Made by a program: the position numbers and the translations under genes. 64,000 nt of DNA from the NCBI GenBank assembly GCA_947259215.1, contig CAMYLJ010000011.1:198743-262742 (forward strand), in the 5' to 3' direction. The notes beneath the pieces were generated by a model, which searched no databases, had not been told where the DNA came from, and saw nothing but the letters and a program-made list of their open reading frames with translations. Below, piece by piece: positions 16,902-24,996 of this stretch (its first letter is position 1; every line of letters begins with the position of its first letter). This stretch comes from an uncultured delta proteobacterium (lineage in GTDB: Bacteria > Myxococcota_A > UBA9160 > JAFDET01).

Positions 16902-17909
16902 ATGGGCCATTCGAAAGCACTCGCATGCGTCGGGGGAATCCTGGCTGCCACGGTTCTGCTGCTGGGCGTCGCTTCGCCCGCGGCCGCCCAGGAACAGCGC
17001 TGCGCGGACCTGGGCACTAACTGCGTGTGCAGCGAGCCGCTGAACACCAACTCTCTCCCCAAGGACGGCACCCTGCACTACAACCCGGCCGACTCGATCT
17101 CCAAGGAGTGCCGGGGCGGGCGTAACGACGACCACAGCCTCCTCGGGTACGGCAACGCGTTCGCCATGGTGCCGGCGATGGGCCTGCCCGCCGGAATCAG
17201 CTACGTGGCCTCCACAGGTAAGGGCCACAGCGCGCAGGGGACCTACACGACGAACTCCAGCGTCCGACGCGCCTGTCACCGAGCGTACATCCGATACAGC
17301 TCGGACTATCAGTTCAAGGATCAGGCGTACGGGGGAAGCTGCGAGGCGAACAAGGCTGCGCAGATAGGCTACAACGGTGGGCCTCCCGGCGGCAGCGCCC
17401 TCCATTGGGACTTCCAGTCGGGCGGTGATGCATGGACGCTGACGGTCATCAACTACGGCGGAAAGAGTACCTACAACCTCGCACATAGCGGGCCGATAGT
17501 ACTCGAGGACTGCAAGGACGAGTGGTGCAGGATCGAGATCTGCTACTCGGGGGAGCTGGTTGCGGGTCGTGGGATCTCCGTCGACGCGTCGGTGACGGTT
17601 GCCACGGGCCCCAAGGCCGGTCAGCAGGAGGTATGGGGCAAGAGGGCCGTGGGCGACAAACACCCGAACGCCGGCGCACTGCAGGTACCCTGGATCCTGA
17701 ACCTCTACCGCCAGGGCTCGTGCCGGGGGACCAAGTACATCTCCCACGTCATGCAGGCCGAGTGGACGACCGACGCGGGACAGACGATCGGCGCCGCGTC
17801 CGAGATCGAAGGTGGCTCGACGGGCGGCGGTGGCTCGACGGGCGGCGGTGGCTCGACGGGCGGCGGTGGGCAGCTGACACCCCCGGCACGCCCCGAGCTC
17901 CTGCCCTAG
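16902..17909 (+). CDS. secreted jelly-roll-type protein with Gly-rich tail
   Basis: 335 residues. Signal peptide 1-28 (ILAATVLLLGVASPAAA), a Cys-rich body of about 270 residues, and a flexible tail of GGSTGG repeats ending QLTPPARPELLP. The pattern CKDEWCRIEICYSG and the alternating beta-strand composition parallel ANRWFCIEAHATLN in the protein at 22498-23448. I infer a shared lyase- or lectin-like beta-jelly-roll fold (Cip1/polysaccharide-lyase-like). The catalytic status is unknown. ATG 16902 follows AGAGGGG. A hairpin follows the stop. Confidence 0.68.
   Translation: MGHSKALACVGGILAATVLLLGVASPAAAQEQRCADLGTNCVCSEPLNTNSLPKDGTLHYNPADSISKECRGGRNDDHSLLGYGNAFAMVPAMGLPAGISYVASTGKGHSAQGTYTTNSSVRRACHRAYIRYSSDYQFKDQAYGGSCEANKAAQIGYNGGPPGGSALHWDFQSGGDAWTLTVINYGGKSTYNLAHSGPIVLEDCKDEWCRIEICYSGELVAGRGISVDASVTVATGPKAGQQEVWGKRAVGDKHPNAGALQVPWILNLYRQGSCRGTKYISHVMQAEWTTDAGQTIGAASEIEGGSTGGGGSTGGGGSTGGGGQLTPPARPELLP
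17811..17864 (+). repeat. three perfect 18-bp tandem repeats
   Basis: The unit GGTGGCTCGACGGGCGGC occurs three times without a mismatch, followed by a partial fourth. It encodes the GGSTGG linker near the C-terminus of the secreted protein. The perfect copies imply recent expansion and a likely length polymorphism. Confidence 0.95.
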
Positions 17910-17937
17910 CGCGTCCGGTCCAGCTGCATCCGCCCAT

Positions 17938-17965
17938 CCCCTGCGGAGTGGGCGCTCCGCAGGGG
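17938..17965 (+). terminator. hairpin after the jelly-roll gene
   Basis: CCCCTGCGGAG (17938-17948) pairs perfectly with CTCCGCAGGGG (17955-17965) over a 6-nt loop, 28 bp after the stop. There is no strong U-tract. It separates the secreted protein from the GT4 gene. Confidence 0.6.
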
Positions 17966-17992
17966 TGGTTGCGGTGTGCTAGGACCCTCCGC

Positions 17993-19231
17993 ATGAGGCT
18001 GCTCTGGCTGTCCCACCTTCTTCCCTGGCCGCCCCGGGGTGGCGTGCTTCAGCGGAGCCATCATCTCCTCCGAGAAACCGCCCGACGGCACGAGGTGCAC
18101 CTCGTGGCCTTGCGGCAAGACGCCCTGCTCACGGGGCCGGAGGAGGCGGAGCGCGGCCAGCGGGCGCTCCAGCAGATCTGCGGCAGCGTGAGCGTCTGGC
18201 CGATTCCTTCCGAGCGCGGCTGGCGTTGGGCTGCCATGGTCGCGTCCGGACTCCTGGGTGACGACCCGTACGACGTCAACTGGCTGCGGAACGACGCGCT
18301 TCACGGCCACCTCCGGGAACTGGCTCGAACGGAGCACTTCGACTGCATCCACGTCGACACCATCGGGCTGTTGCCGTATGCGGCCCACTTCATTCGCATC
18401 CCGTTCGTGCTCAATCACCACAACGTCGAGTCCCATATGATGAATCGGCGAGCTCTGCGTTCAGGCCGTGGACCCCGCCGCCTGGTTCTCCAGCTCGAAG
18501 CCAGGAAGCTCCGCAAGCTCGAGAGCGATGTGTGTGTCCTGGCAGCATCGAACATCGTCGTCTCCGAACTCGACGGCCAGCGTCTCACGGCGATCTGCCC
18601 GCGCGCCGCAACCGCTGTCGTGGAGAATGGCGTCGACACCGATTTCTTCCAGCGCCGACCGGGAAGAGACCGGATTCCGAAGCGCATCGTCTTTGCGGGG
18701 GCGATGGACTGGTATCCGAACCGCGAAGCGGTCCTCATGCTGTGCCAATCGATCTGGCCGCTGTTGCGCGAAGGCGACCCGCGGCGCTCGCTCACGATCG
18801 TTGGGCGCAATCCGCCTCGTGAGATCCGGGCGGCTTCGCGAGACGCTCGCGTCCAGGTTCCCGGTTTCGTCGACGACGTCAGGGATCCCCTCGAGGAGGC
18901 TTCCATCTACGTCTGCCCGATCCGTGACGGCGGAGGCACTCGCCTCAAGGTTCTCGATGCGCTCGCCATGGAGATCCCCCTTGTGGCGACGGGTCTCGCC
19001 GTCGAGGGCCTCGACCTTGCCGAAGGCGAGCACTTCCTGAGAGCCGAGACGTCCCGGCAGTTCGTCGAGGCGGTCGAACGCCTCGAGAGGGATCCCGCCC
19101 TTTCCACCCGACTGGCGCGATCGGGACGCAGGCGAATCGAAGATCGCTACGCGTGGCCGATCGTGGCCCGCAAGCTCGAAGCCGTGTACTCGAAGGTCTG
19201 CTCGACCTGCCCTCCCGATGCGCCTCGCTGA
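17993..19231 (+). CDS. GT4-family glycosyltransferase
   Basis: 412 residues with a GT-B fold. The N-terminus is MRLLWLSHLLPWPPRGG, and the mid-domain has NHHNVESHMM and the nucleotide-sugar region ENGVDTDFFQ then VFAGAMDWYPNREAV. The C-terminal donor site includes the E-x7-E-like YVCPIRDGGGTRLKVLDALA. It transfers a sugar to a lipid-linked or polysaccharide acceptor on the cytosolic face; specificity is unknown. Its end overlaps the next methyltransferase by 14 nt, so the two are translationally coupled. Confidence 0.9.
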   Translation: MRLLWLSHLLPWPPRGGVLQRSHHLLRETARRHEVHLVALRQDALLTGPEEAERGQRALQQICGSVSVWPIPSERGWRWAAMVASGLLGDDPYDVNWLRNDALHGHLRELARTEHFDCIHVDTIGLLPYAAHFIRIPFVLNHHNVESHMMNRRALRSGRGPRRLVLQLEARKLRKLESDVCVLAASNIVVSELDGQRLTAICPRAATAVVENGVDTDFFQRRPGRDRIPKRIVFAGAMDWYPNREAVLMLCQSIWPLLREGDPRRSLTIVGRNPPREIRAASRDARVQVPGFVDDVRDPLEEASIYVCPIRDGGGTRLKVLDALAMEIPLVATGLAVEGLDLAEGEHFLRAETSRQFVEAVERLERDPALSTRLARSGRRRIEDRYAWPIVARKLEAVYSKVCSTCPPDAPR

Positions 19232-19979
19232 ACGCCTGCTCCTCGCGTTTTCCGAGGAAGCGACCGAAACCGCGACCACCGGCTCGGGACGCGATGTCCT
19301 TGCAGACCTCGAGCGGGAGTTTCCCGAGCTTCTCCAGCTGGTCCGAGAGCGCAGGGTCCTCGACTTCGGCTGTGGAACGGGAGAGCAGGCGGAGGCGATC
19401 GCTCGAGCGGGCGCTGCGCGGGTGGTCGGAATCGATTCGAATCCCAGAGTCCTGGAAGAAGCCCGCCTGCGAACGCGGAACGATCCCGCGCTCGGCAACC
19501 TGAGCTTTCGCGATCGACTCGACGCGGACGATCGGGGCTCGTTCGATGTCGTGATCTCCAAGGACGCGATGGAGCACTTCGCTGAACCCGAAGCAGCGCT
19601 GCAACAGATGGCCGCAGCACTGGACGCGAACGGTCGGGTTCTGGTCACGTTCGGCCCTCCCTGGTTTGCGCCTTACGGCAGCCACATGCATTTCTTCACC
19701 AGGGTGCCCTGGCTGAATCTCCTGTTCTCGGAGGAAACGGTCATGAGCGTCCGCAGCCGGTTTCGCAGCGACGGGGCACGGCGCTACGAGGAAGTCGAAT
19801 CGGGCCTGAACAGGATGACGGTCCGGCGCTTCGAACGCATCGTCGAGAGGTGTAGCCTCAGAGCTGCATGGAGACGCTACCATTGTGTCCGCAGGATGGA
19901 CGTTTTGGCGCGGGTGCCGGGACTTCGCGAGCTGCTGATCAATCACGTCAGTTGCACGCTCGTGAAGCAGCATGAGTAG
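19218..19979 (+). CDS. class I SAM-dependent methyltransferase
   Basis: 253 residues, ATG 19218, overlapping the GT4 stop by 14 nt. Motif I is VLDFGCGTGEQAEAIA, followed by VVGIDSNPRVLEEA and VVISKDAMEHFAEPE. The later GPPWFAPYGSHMHFFTRVPW is typical of polysaccharide-locus methyltransferases. It probably methylates a sugar of the glycan assembled here (inference from context). Confidence 0.85.
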   Translation: MRLAERLLLAFSEEATETATTGSGRDVLADLEREFPELLQLVRERRVLDFGCGTGEQAEAIARAGAARVVGIDSNPRVLEEARLRTRNDPALGNLSFRDRLDADDRGSFDVVISKDAMEHFAEPEAALQQMAAALDANGRVLVTFGPPWFAPYGSHMHFFTRVPWLNLLFSEETVMSVRSRFRSDGARRYEEVESGLNRMTVRRFERIVERCSLRAAWRRYHCVRRMDVLARVPGLRELLINHVSCTLVKQHE

Positions 19980-20047
19980 GCGGCCTCGGACTGCTACCTT
20001 CCGGCCTTTGCCGCAGGGCCGGCGCCTTGGAGAAGCGGAATCGGACG

Positions 20048-21133
20048 ATGAAGAGCAGCGGCGATCCCGGAAACGAGATCTCGTTCGGCTTCTGGAAGTC
20101 GGTTGCGTTCAGCACGATTCTCGTGGTGCTGTGTTTCGCGGCCGCCGAGTTCGCCGTTCGGACCTACGCACACTACTTCCGCGAAGATGTCGAGCGCTTC
20201 GACCGCAAGACGGGAACCTTCGTGCTCATACCCGGTTCGTACCCGAACGGGGCACGCATCAACTCCGACGGCTTCGTGGGGGCGGAGCTTCAGGCCGACG
20301 GGCCCGACCTCTGGCGGATCTACGCCCTCGGCGACTCGTGCACGTACGGCGGGGGTCTTGATCGGGCGGCCTACCCGACCCGGCTGCAACGACACCTGCA
20401 GGCGACCGGCGCTGACGGCGTGCGCTACGAGGTGGTCAACGCGGGCATCGCAGGCCTGAGCTCCGAGCTGGCGCTCCGTCGGCTCCGGGCCAAGGGGCCG
20501 TTGCTGGCCCCCGACGTGGTCACCATCTACATCGGCTGGAACGACCTGATGAAGTTCGACCCGACCAGCCAACAGGGGACCTCCACCTGGAGTCCGGTCG
20601 CGCGGGCACTCGATCGGCTCTGGCTGGTGAAGGGTATCCGCAAGCTGCTCTTCTTCTACGTGCGGCCGAGGATCCAGCCGCCAGCCACCGGGCCGGAGAG
20701 CCGCACGGGCCGCTTCAGGGAATTCCGACCCACCCTGTTCGAGGACAACCTGCGAGCCATCGTCGCGGAAGCGCGCTCGCAGGGCGCGCGCCCTGTCGTC
20801 GCCACGCTGCCCACCGTCGTGCGTGAGGACATGACCGTAGCGGAGATCCTGGCCCAGAACGTGTACTTCCCATACTTCCCGTCCGCCTACGCCGTAGGAG
20901 ACTTCCTCGACCTGGTCGATGCCTACAACCGCTCGATTCGCCGTGTGGCCGCCGAGGAGAGCGTGCCGGTCGCGGATCTGGCGGTCGCCTTCGGGCGGTT
21001 GCCCGATCCGTCGGGCCACTTCACGGACACCGTGCACTTGACGTACGAAGGGCACGAACTCATCGCGACGACGCTCCACGCCAGGCTGCAGCACTCCGGA
21101 CTCGGGGCTCCGCGCGGCAGCTCGGGGGGCTGA
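20048..21133 (+). CDS. membrane-anchored SGNH/GDSL-type hydrolase
   Basis: 361 residues from ATG 20048; an in-frame TTG at 20027 is an alternative. It has an N-terminal anchor (VAFSTILVVLCFAAAEFAV) and then an SGNH domain: IYALGDSCTYGGG (S97), NAGIAGLSS, YIGWNDLMK, and the catalytic D-x2-H in DTVHLTYEGHEL. It is complete in all blocks and so is more canonical than the SGNH protein at 14464. It is probably an O-acyl esterase or acyltransferase acting on the exported glycan. Confidence 0.87.
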   Translation: MKSSGDPGNEISFGFWKSVAFSTILVVLCFAAAEFAVRTYAHYFREDVERFDRKTGTFVLIPGSYPNGARINSDGFVGAELQADGPDLWRIYALGDSCTYGGGLDRAAYPTRLQRHLQATGADGVRYEVVNAGIAGLSSELALRRLRAKGPLLAPDVVTIYIGWNDLMKFDPTSQQGTSTWSPVARALDRLWLVKGIRKLLFFYVRPRIQPPATGPESRTGRFREFRPTLFEDNLRAIVAEARSQGARPVVATLPTVVREDMTVAEILAQNVYFPYFPSAYAVGDFLDLVDAYNRSIRRVAAEESVPVADLAVAFGRLPDPSGHFTDTVHLTYEGHELIATTLHARLQHSGLGAPRGSSGG

Positions 21134-21140
21134 CAACACG

Positions 21141-22442
21141 TTGGCGGGTCATGCCATTGCGAACGTGCCGTCCGTGGAAGGCGAGCGGGGCGACACGCCC
21201 GGCCGCCTCATCTTCTGGCTGTTGATCGTATTCCTGGTCCTGGAGTTCGCCCGCCCTCAACCGTTCGTCCGACTGAGGCTGCAGTTCCTGATCTCGCTCC
21301 TGCTGCCCCTGATCTGGCTCTTTGCGAAGCAGCGGCCCTGGTCCCCGATCTTGACAGCGCAGGTCGCTTTTCTCGTCTTGAACACCCTGACGGTGCCGAC
21401 GGTTCTGAACAACTTCGCGGCCTACATGACGTCGCGAGCGATCTTTGGCAATGTCGCCATAGCCATTGCGATCTCGTGGCTCTTCTCCTGGCGCCAGAAC
21501 TTCCGGATAGGCAGCTGGGTCTGGATGACCATCATGGCCTACTGCGCGGTCTTCGCCCTCACTCATGGGGGTCGCGGACCGGGAGGTTTCCTCGGCGACG
21601 AGAACGACATCGCCCTGGGACTGAGCACCGTCGTCCCTTTCGCGTTCTTCGGGTTCGAGCAGTTCCGGGGCAGGGAGCGCTGGATCTCGGCCGGGTTGCT
21701 GGGGCTGTACGTGGTTGCCGTGGTCGCGAGCTTCTCGAGAGGCGGCTTCCTCGGCCTCGTTTCCGCGCTCGGCTACTGCTTCTTCAAATCCCGGAACAAG
21801 CTCAAGATGATTGCGGTGGGCCTCGTCGTGGCCGCCGCCTCCGCGCCCTTCATCCCCCAGGAGTATGTCGACGAACTCAACACCATTGGCACGGAATCGA
21901 ACACTGCCCAGGGACGCTTCTTTCTGTGGGATACCGCGTGGAACATGTGGAAGGCCAACCCGATCCTGGGCGTCGGTGGCGGCAACTTCAACTTCCACGC
22001 GGGCGATTTCCAGCCCACCGACGCGGGGTATCCGCCGGGCTTCTATGCACGGAGCTGGTCGGGTACAACCACCCACTCGCTCTACTACCAGATACTGGCG
22101 GAGCAGGGGCTCATGGGCATGGCGATCCTCGGCTTCATCGTGTGGGAGCACTTCCGCAGTCTCCGCACCCTGCGCCGCCGAGTGGAAAGGGACGAGGAGG
22201 TTACTCCCGACTTGCGCCGGGATGTCGTCCTCTACTCGGGAGCTCTCACCTCGGCCGTCATCGGGCTCCTGGCCGCCGGGGCGTTCCTGTCCGCCGCCTA
22301 CTACCCCTATCTCTTCTATCTGACCGGCATGGGCGTGGGTCTTGTTGCCATGGTCGAGCGGGAGCTGTCCGCGCCGAGCGACTCACACGCCGGGGATCCG
22401 GACCTCGAAGATCCGCCGTCGCATCCGGCCTCTCAGGTGTGA
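21141..22442 (+). CDS. O-antigen ligase / Wzy-type polymerase family protein
   Basis: 433 residues with about 11 hydrophobic segments. Wzy_C-type features are GDENDIALGLS, ASFSRGGFLGLVSA, and the large periplasmic loop ending TTTHSLYYQILAEQGLMG with the conserved histidine and E-x-G. It joins or polymerises undecaprenyl-linked glycan at the periplasmic face. The likely start is TTG 21141, 7 nt after the SGNH stop; no in-frame ATG is near, and a nearby ATG at 21151 is out of frame. GC is visibly lower here than elsewhere. Confidence 0.87.
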   Translation: MAGHAIANVPSVEGERGDTPGRLIFWLLIVFLVLEFARPQPFVRLRLQFLISLLLPLIWLFAKQRPWSPILTAQVAFLVLNTLTVPTVLNNFAAYMTSRAIFGNVAIAIAISWLFSWRQNFRIGSWVWMTIMAYCAVFALTHGGRGPGGFLGDENDIALGLSTVVPFAFFGFEQFRGRERWISAGLLGLYVVAVVASFSRGGFLGLVSALGYCFFKSRNKLKMIAVGLVVAAASAPFIPQEYVDELNTIGTESNTAQGRFFLWDTAWNMWKANPILGVGGGNFNFHAGDFQPTDAGYPPGFYARSWSGTTTHSLYYQILAEQGLMGMAILGFIVWEHFRSLRTLRRRVERDEEVTPDLRRDVVLYSGALTSAVIGLLAAGAFLSAAYYPYLFYLTGMGVGLVAMVERELSAPSDSHAGDPDLEDPPSHPASQV

Positions 22443-22497
22443 TCGCCGACACTCTCCGGGCCGGGTTTTCGACCGATACGCTTCGGAGGAGGCCCGT

Positions 22498-23448
22498 ATG
22501 CGAATCCACTTCCCGTTGGCGCTCGCGGCTCTCTTCGGTCCCCTCACGGCCGGGGCCGCCGAATCCGGGTGTCCCGGCAGTGTGTCGCCCGACCCGAACG
22601 TCATCTTCTGCGAGAACTACGACACCCCGGACGTCTCGTCCCGCTTCGTGGAGCACAACCAGCAGGGCGGCGCGTTCGTGCAGGCGGCGGGCGTGGGCAT
22701 GGCCGGCAGCCCGGGCATGAAGGTGACCTACGGCCCGGGGCAGGTGTCCGCCGGCTGGATGATCCGCTCCTTTGGGCGCGCCCCGCCCAGCTTCTACCCA
22801 CCCCAGAGCCACGCCCAGCAGGATTTCCGTGAGATCTACTGGCGCGAGTACGTGCGAACCGAGCCAGGTTGGAGCGGGGCGCCTCACAAGCTCTCGCGCG
22901 TCTACGGAATCGGGGGACCGAACTGGTCGCAGTCCATGATCGCGCACCTGTGGACGGCCGGGGATCAGCCCCACATGGCTCTCGATCCCGCCAGCGGCAT
23001 CAGCACCTCCGACCAGCTCGTCACCACCACCTACAACGATTTCGCAAACCTGCGCTGGTTGGGCGGCGCGAATCCCATCGACCCGGGATGGTCGGGCAGC
23101 AAGTTCGGCTCGACACCGGTCTACGCCCCGCAGAACGCGAATCGCTGGTTCTGCATCGAGGCCCACGCAACGCTGAATGCTCCCGGCCAGGCCGACGGCG
23201 TGTTCGAGTTCTGGATCGACGGTCGGCGCGAAGCGCGTCTCGAGGGCCTGAACTGGGTCGGCTCCTGGCAGGACTTCGGCATCAACGCGATCTCGCTGGA
23301 GAACTACTGGAACGGCGGATCGCCTCAGCAGAACGTCCGCTACCGGGACAACCTGGTGGTTTCCCGGGCGCGAATCGGCTGCCTGGGTGACAAGCCGCCG
23401 CCCGCGCCGAGCCTGCGGCCCTCGGACTGGCAGCCGCCCTCGCCCTAG
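22498..23448 (+). CDS. secreted polysaccharide-lyase-like jelly-roll protein
   Basis: 316 residues. Signal peptide 1-20 (LALAALFGPLTAGAA). The body shows FREIYWREYVRTEPGW, HKLSRVYGIGG, NRWFCIEAHATLN, GVFEFWIDGRREARLEG and QNVRYRDNLVVSRARIGC, the strand pattern of Cip1-like or heparin-lyase-like beta-sandwiches. A role in trimming or binding the glycan made by the upstream genes is inference. ATG 22498 is preceded by GGAGGAGG. Its stop shares a CTAG with the converging frdD. Confidence 0.75.
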   Translation: MRIHFPLALAALFGPLTAGAAESGCPGSVSPDPNVIFCENYDTPDVSSRFVEHNQQGGAFVQAAGVGMAGSPGMKVTYGPGQVSAGWMIRSFGRAPPSFYPPQSHAQQDFREIYWREYVRTEPGWSGAPHKLSRVYGIGGPNWSQSMIAHLWTAGDQPHMALDPASGISTSDQLVTTTYNDFANLRWLGGANPIDPGWSGSKFGSTPVYAPQNANRWFCIEAHATLNAPGQADGVFEFWIDGRREARLEGLNWVGSWQDFGINAISLENYWNGGSPQQNVRYRDNLVVSRARIGCLGDKPPPAPSLRPSDWQPPSP

Positions 23449-23801
23449 AGCCGCACCACCGCGGCGATCGCCACCACGGAGAACACGGCAGCGCTGGCGT
23501 AGAGTAGCGGCGCCATCACCCCGTCGCGCGCGTAGCCGCCCAGGTCGATCAGCCAGTGGCGCAGGTGGTTGGCGCCGTTCCAGAGCGGGAGCACGATCAG
23601 CGCCAGCAGCAGCAGGCGCCCGATCGGCCCGGCCGCCAGGGCGTGGGCGCGTTCGTAGCCGAGGGCCTCCGCGGGCACCCAGCCGAGCGGCGCTGCGATC
23701 CACACCACGAAGATCCAGGCGGGGAGCAGCAGCGACCCCACCATGAAGCCCGCCCCGAAGAGCGCCCAGATGCCCGGCTCGATGCGTGCGACGAGCTTCA
23801 C
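23445..23801 (-). CDS. frdD: fumarate reductase-type membrane anchor subunit D
   Basis: 118 residues, the same length as E. coli FrdD, with three TM segments. It starts with GTG overlapping the frdC stop (GTGA) and reads IEPGIWALFGAGFMVGS; a late LPLWNGANHLRHWLIDL matches the conserved FrdD segment. It anchors FrdAB and helps bind the quinone. It is the last gene of the operon. Confidence 0.87.
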   Translation of the reverse strand: MKLVARIEPGIWALFGAGFMVGSLLLPAWIFVVWIAAPLGWVPAEALGYERAHALAAGPIGRLLLLALIVLPLWNGANHLRHWLIDLGGYARDGVMAPLLYASAAVFSVVAIAAVVRL

Positions 23802-24232
23802 GGGAAGATCCCCCACAGCACGATCACGGCCAGCGCGGTGGCCCCGACCCACAGCCCGCCCATCATCGGCGGGAAGGCCGCCAGCGGCGGGCGCCGCAGG
23901 GGGCCGATCTTCGGCGGGTTGGCCTTGGCCGAGAGCTTGATCAGGAAGCGCCAGCCTGCCCACGTGAACACCACGAAGGCCAGCACGTGGTAGGCCAGGT
24001 AGACGGGATTGGCGAAGCTCGCCATCACCCGCTCCCAGGCCTCGGCGCCGGTGCCGAGCGCCCACACCATGTGCAGGATCAGGAGCGACGCGAGCAGGTA
24101 GAAGATCGAGGTGGCGCCGAAGAGCATGTACGAGAGGTAGCGGCCGCCGGTCGGGAACTGGTCGGGCATCGCCGCCGGCGCCGTGCGGGTCGACCCGGGC
24201 GTGGACGGCTGCATCGCTTCGGGATTGGCCAT
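23798..24232 (-). CDS. frdC: fumarate reductase-type membrane anchor subunit C
   Basis: 144 residues, slightly longer than E. coli FrdC, with an extended N-terminus before FPTGGRYLSYMLFGATS. Three TM segments; YLAYHVLAFVVFTWAGWRF carries the conserved histidine. It is followed by frdD through a GTGA overlap, and its ATG at 24232 is 11 nt from the frdB stop. With FrdD it forms the quinone-site anchor. Confidence 0.87.
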   Translation of the reverse strand: MANPEAMQPSTPGSTRTAPAAMPDQFPTGGRYLSYMLFGATSIFYLLASLLILHMVWALGTGAEAWERVMASFANPVYLAYHVLAFVVFTWAGWRFLIKLSAKANPPKIGPLRRPPLAAFPPMMGGLWVGATALAVIVLWGIFP

Positions 24233-24243
24233 TCGCGCCACGG

Positions 24244-24996
24244 CTACTCTCCTCCCCCGCGCGGCAGCACCAGGCCCTTGGCCCAGTCGACCAGCGACAG
24301 CGCCTTGCCCTGCTGCACCGCCGCGGCGGGATCGACGTTCTTGGGGCAGACCTCGCTGCACTCGTTGGCGTACGAGCACGAGAAGACGCCGCCCTCCTCG
24401 AGGAAGACCTGGTTGCGCTCGGCGGAGCCCTCGTCGCGGGTGTCCAGGTTGTAGCGGTGGCCCAGCGCGATGGCCGCGGGACCCAGGAAGTGGGGCTCGT
24501 TGCCCACCACCGGGCACGCCGAGTAGCAGAGCATGCAGTTGATGCACATGCTGAACTGCTTGAAGTCGGCCAGCTCCTGGGGCGACTGGCGGAAGGTGCC
24601 CTCCTCGACCGCGCGTTCCTTGGCCCGGATGATCCAGGGCTTCACCTTCTTGAAGCGCTCCATGAATCCCTCGAGCTCCACCACCAGGTCGCGGATGATC
24701 GGGAAGTTCGCGAGCGGCTCCACCTCGACGACGTCGCCGTAGTCCGAGAGCGCAACCTTGCAGGTGAGCTTCGGCTCGCCGTCCACCATCATCCCGCAGC
24801 TGCCGCAGACGGCCATGCGGCAGGACCAGCGGTGGGAGAGCGTCGGGTCGACCTCGTCCTTGATGTAGTTGAGCGCGTCGAGAACCTTCCAGTCCGACTG
24901 GACCGGGATCTCGTAGCTCTGGGTCTTGGGCACCTCGTCGACGTCCGGGTCGAAGCGGGTGACCACGAAGGTCTTCTTGGCGGAGGTGGGGCTCAT
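24244..24996 (-). CDS. frdB: succinate dehydrogenase / fumarate reductase iron-sulfur subunit
   Basis: 250 residues carrying three Fe-S clusters. [2Fe-2S]: CRMAVCGSC plus a later cysteine (KLTC). [4Fe-4S]: CINCMLCYSACP. [3Fe-4S]: CSYANECSEVCP. It passes electrons between the flavoprotein and the membrane quinone. It starts one nucleotide inside the frdA stop (TGATG), so translation is coupled. The frd-type C and D subunits downstream favour the frd label. Confidence 0.94.
   Translation of the reverse strand: MSPTSAKKTFVVTRFDPDVDEVPKTQSYEIPVQSDWKVLDALNYIKDEVDPTLSHRWSCRMAVCGSCGMMVDGEPKLTCKVALSDYGDVVEVEPLANFPIIRDLVVELEGFMERFKKVKPWIIRAKERAVEEGTFRQSPQELADFKQFSMCINCMLCYSACPVVGNEPHFLGPAAIALGHRYNLDTRDEGSAERNQVFLEEGGVFSCSYANECSEVCPKNVDPAAAVQQGKALSLVDWAKGLVLPRGGGE

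Noticed and set aside
17811..17864. CRISPR-like or regulatory repeat
   Set aside because: The units are contiguous, in frame and encode a Gly/Ser/Thr linker; there are no spacers.
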